From the NCBI RefSeq assembly GCF_014356525.2, contig NC_052518.1:101056767-101120766 (forward strand): a stretch of DNA of 64,000 nt, in the 5' to 3' direction. Under the pieces are notes generated by a model. That model saw only the letters and a list, made by a program, of their open reading frames with translations. It did no database searches and was not told where the DNA came from. This DNA is from Nilaparvata lugens. Taxonomy: Eukaryota > Arthropoda > Insecta > Hemiptera > Delphacidae. Numbering within the stretch: position 1 is the stretch's first letter; each line of letters begins with the position of its first letter. Shown piece by piece: positions 11,809 to 24,100 of the stretch. A program made the translations under genes and the position numbers.

Positions 11809-14800
11809 AACTCCAGCTAATAATAATAATGCTCCAGCTTGTTAAGAACTTCAGTGATTCAATATGTATGGAATTCGGATTGGAAAAGTGTAAAGTGCTC
11901 CATGTGAAACGAGGCCAAATATCAGGAGAGGGTGATGGAGCTATACAGTTGACTGAGGAAGTGCTTATTCAGAGTTTAGGCAGGCAAAATGAATACAAGT
12001 ATTTGGGTCTTGCTCAGCTCTTATGCAGAGCTGATACTGTCATAAGAAGAGAAATTCAAAGGAAGACTGTGCAAAGACTTGAGAAGGTATGCAGAACAGG
12101 GCTTAGCTCTAGGAATAAAATATCTGCTATAAATACCTGGGCAGTCCCTGTGGCCATGTATACATTTGGCATAGTCAAATGGACAGATACAGCTTTGCAA
12201 GAGTTTGACAGAAAGGTAAGAACAACTTTGACAAAGAATAGACTTCATCACCCCCGTAGCTCAATCCAGAGGATCTACCTGCCTAGAGGTGTTGGTGGAA
12301 GAGGCCTCTCGAGTCTGGAGACTATGTGTCGTCAACAGGAAGACAGACTGCGGAAATACTTCCAGAATGCAAACAGTGGTCTGCTAAAGGCCGTTTGTCT
12401 GGTAGACAGGGAGTACAGCCCATTGCAGCTGGCACATGGAGTCCAACAGCTAACAGCCAGCTCAGTAGAAGAGAGGCTGGAAGCGTGGAAGCAGAAAGAG
12501 CTGCATGGAAGATTTGCTGCAGCACTTCATTCTGATTGTGTTGACAGAAAAGAATCAATTGAATGGTTACAGACTAGTGGAATATTCGGTGAGACTGAAG
12601 GTTTCATGTTTGCCATTCAGGACCAGGTAATCAGCACTAGAGCATACAAAATATATGTGATGGGACTCACAGTGGATAGTAGCTGTCGGCTCTGCAGGAA
12701 AGCCATAGAATCGATACAGCATATTTGTGGTGGCTGCTTTGTACTAGCTAATACAGAGTATTTGCAGCGGCACAACAATGTGGCCAAAGTGGTTCATCAG
12801 GCAATGGCGAAAAGATATGAGTTGATAGCGATTGAGGTGCCCTATTACAAGTGTAAGCCAGAAATGGTCTTGAATGGTGAAAAGGGAAGACTTCTTTGGG
12901 ATTGTTGTATGACAACTGACAGAGCAGTGGAGGCTAACAGGCCAGACATCGTCTTGTTTGACAGAAAGAATAAAGAGGCTTACATAATTGATGTGGCAGT
13001 GCCCCTTTATGAGAATCTTGTGAGTACCATTGCCGAAAAGAAAAGAAAATACCAGCCCCTGTCAGTTGAACTGAAAGATATGTATAAATTAAGGAAGGTG
13101 GTGATAATCCCTATAGTAGTGTCTGCCAATGGACTGGTCACAAAAGAATGGAGACAAGCAATGGAACAACTGCAGTTGGAGAACTGGCATATGAGAATTA
13201 TGCAGAAAGCAGCAGTTCTTGGTACTACTAATATTGTACGTAAGTTTCTAAGCCTCTGATCTGGAGAAGAGTGAATGAGTCTCTGCTTTGAATGGCAACT
13301 ATTTTAGTCTTGAGATCAGAATTGATCTCCGGCTACTTAGTTATTAAGACAAAGAAACATTTTTCAATAATAATAATAATAATATAACAATAATAAATTA
13401 TTATTCCATTTTTTTCAAAACAAATACGTTTTCAAACTCAATAGCCTAATGAATTTTTTATTCCAAAATCATTGGTTGGGAAAAATGAAATGTTTATTCA
13501 TTCATATTTCATCTTTCAAAAGGTTAGGTTTTGCTTTGATTAGGCCTACAAAGAAATCAAAACGTATTTTTACAAAATAATTTGGAGAGCATGCTCATCA
13601 TTTGAATTATCCCGCTGCAATCAGCTGTTTTCGTTTTGCTATAATGCCAACAATACAACAGCAAAATATTGTGAATTTCCCTCATGTTTATTGCGTTAAA
13701 GTCCTGGACTCAAATAAGTCGAGAACTCCGGAGTTTAGAAGATAAAATCAGAAAATCGATTTAGACCCAAGTGCTTATTCAAGTCCTGGACTCTGTAAGT
13801 CCAGAACTTATAAATCCCGAGCTCGTAAACCGGCCGTTAACCTAGCTCGGCAGTGCAGGCTGGATGCTTGGCTGAATCGGACTAGGCGCGGAGACAGCAA
13901 ATAATAGCAGCGTTGGTGGGAATGCGAGCGGCCGCAGTAACATCTTCCACCCAGCAATGGTCGGCGTAGTTCCGCCTAGCGGACAGACGAAAGATCAAAC
14001 CAGTCGGTTATTTGATCCCTCCAGCCAGACTAAGCCAAGCAGCTGAGACAATAGAACAATGGAGTGGCAGTCTTATTCGCGTTCATCAGCAGTTTTTTTT
14101 CTCACGATTTTTTTTATTTTTGTGTGTCAATAATAACTCCAGTCACCAGTAAAAAGTTACCAGAAACGTGGTGTACTACCATATTAATGACTTTTCATGA
14201 TGATTTTTAATATATGATAAAATTGAAACAGTCAAGATGATCCTTGGCTGAAATTCAAATGCCAAATCAACAATACGTAGATAAATAGATGATTCTATGA
14301 TATTCGCATCTTACATCAACGTTAACTTGGGTGAAATCAAGATGATGATGATGATGATGTTATACCACAGATAAAAGATAGCATAAGAAGATGGTATAGG
14401 GCGTTTATGTTCTAAATTTCAATTCTTAACTCAAGCCGATAGTCGCAGTAGTTGTTTTTGGTGAAGCTATGTGACGCTGGTAGTCTCTCATACTGTGCCC
14501 TTCTTACACTCTCATCCCAACAAAACAGTAGCCAACAGTAATTGGCTTGAGGAAACAGAAGATCTGCTTGAAATTTGGAACATGAATACCTATGCTATGG
14601 GATATCTTCTTATATTTTATCTATGGTTATAACCCACTTGTACAAAGTAATATAATCTGTGGCTTGGTGCAAGAACTACCTATGTCAAAATATCAACTTT
14701 CTCACAAATCAGCTTGAAAGTTCACCTTGTATTTTCCAACTACGGCATTTCAATACGGAAATGCGAGTGCTAGAAGTGCACAAGTCGACATTGATAGTTC

Positions 14801-17800
14801 TGGCACGGAGTATGAATGACAATCTAAAAACATATGTCTTCATTGGTAGTTTTCACACTCTGAGAGTGGAATTACTAAATACACTATAACAAACTTACTA
14901 AATCATGACATTGGTAGTATAAATGTTATAACTTTTTAGGACATTGGCACTTCTGGAACTGAAAATAATCGATATTAGTGTATTAAACTCATTTTTGAAA
15001 AAATTGACATTGGTAGTTTTTGCAACAAGCCACATATATAATCTGCACTTTTTTATAGAACTACAACAATTGATAGAAGTGGGGAATTTCACATCAAAAT
15101 GGATATAAATTGTTGAAACATGAGTAATGGTGAATAAATAAGACATTTCAAAAGGGTAATTGAGAATATTCATTCCATCCTATAATATTTGATATTAAAC
15201 GTTTTTTGTTGGTGACGTTATTGTATACAACTTTTGTGTTGGTGACAAGTACAGTTAATTTGTAAAAATAGGTTATTTGGTACAACTTTGTAAACTTTTT
15301 ACAATGCACATACCTTGCTGCCCTTGAGTATGTGATACCACACTGACGTTCCACCGAAATCAACATGGAAGTCAGTGTAGCATCCCTTCACTGACATCAA
15401 GCAGTATTTCTGGACTTTTGGGTACATCATTTCGTCAATCACATTGGTCGACTCTGTTTGAGCTTCTTTCAAATGTCGTGGCCATACGCAGTCTACCCAG
15501 TCTATTTCTCGAACCTGCAATCATCAATTCAATTCAATTTAGTCAAAAACTATACAATTACATAGTAAGTAAAGACAAAGTAAATGCGATACATTGTAAC
15601 ATTAATATGAAAAACAAGTAAAACGTAAATGAATAACTGGACGATAAGTCCATGTGCATGGAGGAGTCTTCTGACAAACGATAAGAAAAAGAATAACTAT
15701 ACTTTATTGATACTATATACTATAAAAAATCTAGTAGCTAAATAATTACTAATAAAATAAGAAATTAAAAATTGTAAGCAATCTGTTTGAATAGATTTAT
15801 TCTTAGTTTCATAATATTAATAGAATTAGAATAATTTGGAAGACTTAATTCTTTGTTTCAAATTACGAAAAAATATATAATTTGAATGGCTTCATAAGCT
15901 TAAAAAGAATTACTCTTAGCATCATAATATTAACTGAAATAATTTGGAATACTTCATTGGTTCAAATAGACTTCATTCTTAGTTTCATAATATTAACAGA
16001 ATTGGATTGATTTGGAGGACTTAAAACTTTGTTTCAAATTATCAACAAAAATTGAAATAATTTGAATGGCTTCATTAGTTTAAATGGACTTCACTCTTAG
16101 CATCTTAATATTAACAGAAATTGGAAGAATTTAAAGGACTTAAATCTTTGTTTCAAATTATCAAAAAGAAATTAAATATTTTGAATGGCTTCATAAGTTT
16201 ACAAATAATCCACTCTCAGCATCATAATATTAACAGAAATTGAAATATTTTGGAAGACTTCATTATTAGTTTCATAATATTATCAAAAATTTAAATAATT
16301 TGGAGGACCTTGGACTTCATTTTTAGTATCATAATATCAACAGAAATTGAAATAATTTGGAAGACTTCATTGGTTCAAATGGTCATCAGTCTTGGTTTCA
16401 TAATATTAACAAAAATTGGAATAATTTGGAGGACATCATTAGTTAAAATGGACTTAATTTTAAGTTTCATAATTTCAACAGAAATTGAAATAATTTTGAG
16501 GACATCATTAGTTTAAATGGACTTCATTTTTAGTTTCATAATTTTAACAGAAATTAAAATAATTAGAATGTCTTCATTAGTTCAAATAGAATTTATTCTT
16601 AGTTTCATATTAACAAAATTGAAATACTTTGGAGAACTTCAGTAGTTTAAATAGACTTCATTCTTAGAAGATAAGAAGGTAAGAAAATAATCATGTACAG
16701 AAGAAATTTTCAGAAGTAATACTCATCTTTATAAATAATCAGTGCCGATTGCACAAAAGCTGGTTAAATTTTAACCGTGATTAATTTCACGAGAACCAAT
16801 CATAGGAGGCATTTTTTATAAGACGGCTTCTCTGATTGGTTCTCGTGGAATTAATCACGGTTAAAATTTAACCAGCTTTTGTGCTACCGGCACTCAGTGT
16901 AATAAAAATCATAATTCAAATCAAATCATGTTTTATCTACACACAACACAATACAATTAAAAAATTCACTATCACTATCAAAATAAAATTGAATGAAAAA
17001 GACTAAGAATTTGTCAAAAACAACAGATTTATTGATATACTGAGAAAGACCGGTTTCAGTTATTACACCATTGTCAATCTCTGATTCATTGTTTATCAGA
17101 GATTGACAATGGTGTAATAACCGAAACAGGTCTTTCTAAGTATATCAATAAATCTGTGGTTTTTGACAATTTCTTAGTCTTATTCATTCAATATGAATAA
17201 TTACCACAATATCAACTTCTCAACTACACAAAAATCAGGAATTAAAATTGTTATAAATTTTGATACTCTTAGAAGAAATCATTTGAATCTATTTGAAATG
17301 ATTAGACCCAAATTGAGTAATTTCTTTCTTACCTGATCATGAATAACAGTAAAAACATTCACTATCACTATCAGAATAAAATTTCAGGAATTAAAATTTT
17401 TATAACTTCTGATCCCCTTAGAAGGAATAATTTGAATCTGTTTGAAATTATTGGACCCAAATTGAGTAATTTCTTTCTTACCTGATCATGAATAAAATTT
17501 AAAAAAATCACTATCACTATCAAAATAAAATTTCTGGAATTACAATTTTTATAACTTCTCATTCCCTTAGAAGGAATAATTTGAATCTGTTTGAAATGAT
17601 TGGACCCAAATTGAGTAATTTCTTTCTTACCTGATCATAAATAACGTATTTTTGCAATACTGGACTTACTAAAGATGGAGACTGCACATAGTTTTCCAAT
17701 TTGGTATGACTGAATTCCAAGGAAATGACGTTTAGTAGCCTGTCTTTGTCTGGATCTTCGTAGTACTTCTGCCACTCTTTCATGGACATTTCGATATTCT

Positions 17801-18032
17801 TGTGGGTATTCACGTCCATAACGTCTAACAGTCTTCTGGAGCCTGAATCGTAAAAATATTTAGGTGAGAATAATAGTTTACTTAGGTACTTTGAGAGAAT
17901 TAGCACATTTTTACTTTCCTTGCCCTATTACCATAGGTAAGGAAAGTATTGCTTTCCAAAAAAAATTAAGGTACCCCGATTTCAAGTTTTCTATACGTTT
18001 CAAGGTCCCCCGAGTCCAAAAACATGATTTTT

Positions 18033-18106
<74 letters not shown>

Positions 18107-21100
18107 GTCTGTGAACACGATAACTCCAGTCCTAATCAACCGATTGACTTGAAATTTTAAACTTAAGGTCCTTATACCATGAGGATCTGACAATAAGAAA
18201 TTCAATAAAATTGAATTCAAAATGGCGGAAAAAATGGCGGATGATTACTAAAAAACCATGTTTTTCACGGTTTCCTCGAAAACGGCTCTAACGATTTTCT
18301 TCAAATTTATACCATGGATAGCTATTTATAAGCCCTATCAACTGACATGAGTCTCATTTCTGGGGAAATTCCAGGAGCTCCGTAATATTCTTGAGAAAAA
18401 TGGCGGATAATGACTGAAAAACCATGTTTTTCACGGTTTTCTCGAAAACGGCTGCAACGATTTTCTTCAAATTTATACCATAGATAGCTTATTCATAAGC
18501 CCTATCAACTGACATGACTCTCATTTCTGGCAAAATTGCAGGAGCTCCGTAATATTCTTGAGAAAAAGGCAGATAATTACTAAAAAACCATGTTTTTCAA
18601 GATTTTCTCAATAATTACTTGACCGATTTTTTTCAAATTCATACCCTGTATAGTTATTTATCAGCTCTATCAACTGGCATAAGTCTCCTTCCCGGGAAAC
18701 TAATGGGGGGTTCACCCCATCCTTGAGAAATGGACTTTGTAACCTCCTTCTCGTGCATGAGGTAGGTAAGTAGAGCAGTTCGTAAAAAGAACACATAGTC
18801 GAGATATTTCATCTGTAGAACAGCTGTTTTGACGACTTTTAAAAAAATCATCGAATTTCACAATTTACACAAAGGAAACTTCTTAAGTTTAACATGAGAG
18901 CTTGAATACTCACTAGATATCAGAGATCGCTGGCCAGTTCAAAACGGTAACATCGCCGCCGTTGTATCCCTAACACTCTATGCCTTCTCTGCTGCGCATG
19001 TCCATCCCAAGTCAAAAGTTATTTTGTACAGAGTATAGTGATCGAGATATTTTTCAGTCTCTAATCGCTCTTACTCTATAACGCGTCACTAATAACTAAA
19101 TAAGTGTCTTCAACATCTAAAATCACTGGAGATTTAGTGATTCAGTTATAACCAAAAATAGAGGCATCAGTCAACTTCAAGAATAATATTAATAATACAC
19201 TACTGGCACCGGAACTATTCAATGTTCAATAGTCTATAGTATAGTTCAGGGCTCTCCAACCTACGGCCCGCGGAAGGATTTTGTCCGGCCCGCCGAGAGT
19301 TATTGCTGCAGATTTTTCAAAATATATATCTATACACATTTTTGACAACAACTGTGAGTTCAGTACTCTTCTCTTACTAGCCACTCCATTTCTTAATAAG
19401 TGTAAAATAAGCTGTAAACAAGCAGCGATCAACCATTGCCAGATATTAGCAAATGGTCTGCACGGACTGTACATGTCTCTCCCAGTAAAAGACTCTAAAA
19501 ACATGAAAAACATGCTCAAACTATGTTTTCTCTTTTTGGATCTATCTAAAAGTGTGAGCAGACATTTTCAAAAATGAAGTTTGTTAAATCCAAATACAGA
19601 TCTTCCTTGTCAGATGAACATTTGAAAACAATTTTAATAATTGGAACAACAAAGTTTGATCCTAAATGGGCGGACATTCTAAGTGGAAAAGAAATGCAAT
19701 CTTCTCACTAAAAATAAGTATTCTCTTTTAGCTTGGCAACTTTCTGTAAATTCGTGTATTGTCGAGTTGTCTTATTACTATTAAAAAAATTATTATCATT
19801 TTGTTTAAATTGCTAAATTTAAGCATTGTCAAGTTTTCTTATGACCTTTCTACACTCAATAAATTGGACTTTGCATTGAAATGAAATGAATTGGTTTGTT
19901 TCTTCCTGTGTTTCAATTAAACCTACTTGAAACTCTTCATATTATTTGAATGGAAATATAATAATTTTAAACCCCACGAATCCCCCGTCGTGTGTGTCCC
20001 CACAAGTAAAATTCCACGAACATCCCTGTTATTGGCCCTCTAAGCATCCCAAGAATTAACAATGTGGCCCTTGGATAAAAAAGGTTGGAGACCCCTGGTA
20101 TAGTTTAATACAAAATATTTCTGACTCGAAGGAACACACTTATAACATGAAGAAAATATAGCATAATAAGATACCTCATAGAATAGGGCGTTTATGTTCC
20201 AAATTTCACTGTTAAAAGCCTATAGTCCTAGTAGTTATTTTTCGTGAAGCTATGAGACGCTGGTAGTCTCTCGTACTGTGCCGTTCTTACACTCTTACAC
20301 TCCCAACAACACAGTAATATTAGACAGGTAGTAGACAGTATCGGCTTCAGTAAACTAAAGATCTGCTTGAAATTTGGAACATAAACGACCTATACATGGG
20401 ATATCTTCTTATGCTATTTTTTCTTTATGCTAATAACTATAACTATGTCTAGAGCGTAAGTACAGTAAGCAACATAAATAAAAACGATGAAACATAATTT
20501 ATCTTAATCGGAATATCTTCACAAAAGAGCGGAATCATCATAATAATCCTATTTCATTTCTCTCCACAATATGATAAGATAAACGAATGAATGAATCAAT
20601 TCATTAAGATTGTAACGTTTAAACAGTAACTTATACACAGAATATTTGCATCAATCGGTTGTTTTGTAGTTGAGCTAGTAAAATTTGGTTGATGAAAATG
20701 AAATATTTGGAAGGAATCCTCTTCAGCAAGAGTTAGATAAATTCAATCTTTATCAACCAGAATTAAACTATGTAGACTAACAATAAAACAAATGTAAGGT
20801 ATTATAATCGACCATACGCACCCTTTTTCAATTACTTATTTTATTTTACATTCTATAAAAACTATAATTATTATTATAACAATTAAAATGAACCTAAATA
20901 AAATTCTCCAGTAGGTACAGTGGTTTTATACTCTACAATTTCCATTGGATAAAAAAGAAACCTTCACTGATCAATAAACAGGGAGGGGTCTCCTCAAACG
21001 AATGAAAAGATGGGCTGTCCATTGAAATTACAGGTTATCAATTTTGAGCATTTAATGATGAATCAAGGAATGAGTATTTCCTTCAAACAGAATTAGTTAT

Positions 21101-24100
21101 TTCTTCGATTTATCTGCAACCCGATCGCTTGCTTTTACTGTACTGATAATGACGGATGAAATTTTTATCTTCTTCAAACACAACTGTCGTGTCCTTTGAG
21201 GTTCTCAATATCATTTGGTTAATAATCAAATCAAAATCAAATAGTTTTATTATTTGTTCTTGAGCAAGTACTCATACAAATAAGAGTTGCTATTCTAATC
21301 AGATGCATAATACATTCTTGATTAACAGAACAAATGATCAAAACACGAACATTACAATAAATCCTGCTACGATAATATAACAATATTCAAAATTAACATT
21401 TGAAATTACAAAAAATTGGATTAATAATAATACAGTTCCAATTTACATAGGATTATTCTCGTGCGGTTGACAATAATAAACTAAAGCATATTGAAGCCTA
21501 TTGCATAATAGAACATAATCCTTCTTCAACAATTTAATGAACTTAATTTAGAAAGAGAAGTATTGGGTCGATTGAATAAAAACTAGAATCTAGTGACTAG
21601 CAACTGGTCATTGGTTCTAGCTATACAAATAAGATTATACAGCTGACTCGAATTATAGCATTTGCTTGAAAATGACTTAGAACTAGAAATTGCTAGTTTT
21701 TATTCAATTGACCTAATCGGCTGGTGCTTGTTTTTGTTTTTTCATTGATTATGATGACTGTATTTGACCTAATAAATGAATATGAATAATGAACATTGTT
21801 AGAGAGTTATACCTAGTGAATATTAATACTAACAATAAAACAAATTTAAGGTATTAATACAATAAAACAATATAATTAATTAATGTAAGGTATTATAAGC
21901 GACCGTACGCACACCTATTTCCATTGGATCAAAAAGAAACCTTTAACTAATCAATAAAGAGGAGCATTCAGCTCCCTTAACTAATCAATAACTAATAAAA
22001 TTTATTTAACTAATCAATAAACAGGGAACAGTCAGCACAGTACTAGATGAATAATTATAAATACTAAAGTTAGGGCTACATATTTTCATGAATATTTTGT
22101 ATTTTTCTGATAAATAAATTGGGAGAAAGTAATGTTTTGAGTATGGCATATTTATATTAATACCAAAGTTAGATTTTGGGCTACATATTTTCATGAATAT
22201 TTTGTATTTTTCTGATAAATAAATTGGGAGAAAGTAATGTTTTGAGTATGGCATATTTATATTAATACCAAGATTGAAGTTTGAGCTACATATTTTCATG
22301 AATATTTTGTATTTATCTGATTGATACATTGAAAGAAAGTTGGTAATGTTTTGAGTATGGCATATGAATTAATATTAATACCAAAGCTAGAATTTGAGCA
22401 ACATACTTTCATGAATATTTTGCAGTTTTCTGATTAATACACATTGAAAGAAAGTAATGTTTTGAGTATGTCATATAAATAATATTAATACCAAAGTCAG
22501 AGTTTGGGCTACATATTTTCATGAATATTTTGCAGGTTTCTGATTGATAAATTGAAAGAAAGTAATGTAGTTTGGCATATTTATATTAATATCGAGGTTG
22601 AAGTTTTAGCTGCATATTTTGTATTTTTCTGATAAATAAATTGAAAGAAATTAATGTTTTGAGTATGGCATATGAATTAATAATAATACCAAGGCTAGAG
22701 TTTGTGCCGCATATTCTCATGAATCTATATAAATAAAAATCGAGCCTCAAATTTTGACATTCAATAACTTTTTTATGTGTGCACCGAATTTGATAATTTT
22801 TTTAGTTGTGTTCGTTATGTTCAGGACCAGGTTTATGACCTATTAAATTTATAATCCAACTTCAGGACTCTTTCCTACGGTCCTTCAAAGTTTACATGTA
22901 ATCCTTATGGGAGAAGATTTGTTAGCTGGCCACACACAGAAATAGTAATCAGCTGTTATAATCATTTCTTTATAACCAACTTTTGTGAAAGTTGTAAAAA
23001 TGTAAAGTGTGAAAGTTGTGGATGTGTAAAAGTAATTCAATTCAATTTTTAAAAAAAAAACAAAATACAATAGAATACAGAACATGACATGATAGCAGAG
23101 TACGATGTGGAAATATATTTATTATATTAATATTAAATCTATCATAAACAATTTTACTAAAAAAAATAATCTGGTCGGCAGAAGTTAACATCCTCCGAAG
23201 CCAGTTACTTATTAAAATATCAGTTACTCATTCAGTTGCATATAATAGTTACAGTTATTACATATTTTAGTTACAGGTATTACATATTTTAGTTAATAGT
23301 CACATATATTCAGTTACTTATTTAGTCTTATTATTAATCGATCTGTTTTTAAATTTTTTCTCTACTGATTTAAAATATTTTAATTCTTAATAACGCCGCG
23401 GTACGAACGACATCCAAACTTGGGTCGTAGAACTCGAAATGCTGTAAATTTAAAATATGCACGGGAAAATTTGTGTGTGGACATTGCCTTATGGACATTG
23501 CCTCATTCCATGCCCAATTTGGTGTATGTGAGTGCTTCCATCCAAACCAATAAGCAAGAAGCACCTGGATGCAAAATGCCGCATCGCCCCTCCTCAGGTG
23601 TGCATCCAGCTAAAATTTGTCATGAGATGTATTAACTATTTGGCGGTACGAAGTTCGCCGGACCAGCTAGTATTTTATATTTTTCTGATTAATAAATTGA
23701 AAGAATGTAATGTTTTGAGTATGGCATATAAATATTAATACCAAGGTTATAGTTTGGGCTGCATATTTTCATGAATATTTCAATTTTATTATTAATAAAA
23801 TTAATTTTGAATTGAAATCACACTTACCAACACATGTTCGAACATCGTTGACTGTGAAATTTGGGCTAGGAACCTGGATGCCAAGACCTGTTCTTTCCCT
23901 GAATAGTAGGGGGGTATTGAAACCATGCCGCTGCAGATATGCAACATTGAAGTCTGCAATAACATAAATACATAAAATAAATACATAAAATAAATACTTA
24001 TGAGATTGTCAATGCAAACACAAATAAATGAAAATGAATAAATTTTTTATAGAATGGAAGAATGAAAACACAACCTGAAGATGGCAACCCAGCAGAAAGA

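Larger units (their letters stand above)
11164..13835 (+). mobile_element. Harbinger-like element (GGGCCGGTTTCCGAGCTC ends) interrupted by an R4-like LINE
   Basis: Left end GGGCCGGTTTCCGAGCTCAG and right end CCCGAGCTCGTAAACCGGCC are inverted repeats. Repeated words such as AAGTCCTGGACT and GACTCTGGAGT fill the subterminal regions. A paralogue in inverse orientation at 55882-56968 is flanked by TAA on both sides and lacks the insertion, which fixes the insertion site near 11765/13390. Confidence 0.8.

Noticed and set aside
16310..16516. Repetitive hydrophobic ORF
   Set aside because: Direct product of the intronic tandem array, with no start context or conservation.
17864..18220. Open frames with runs of Val-Cys or Thr-His
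   Set aside because: They are translations of the (GT)n microsatellite; the same applies to 29728-30040.
22006..22329. ORF with repeated [14 protein letters not shown]
   Set aside because: Translation of the 110-bp tandem array; not maintained in other units.
22040..23795. CRISPR-like repeat array
   Set aside because: Unit length near 110 bp, units contiguous and diverged, eukaryotic context; no spacers.
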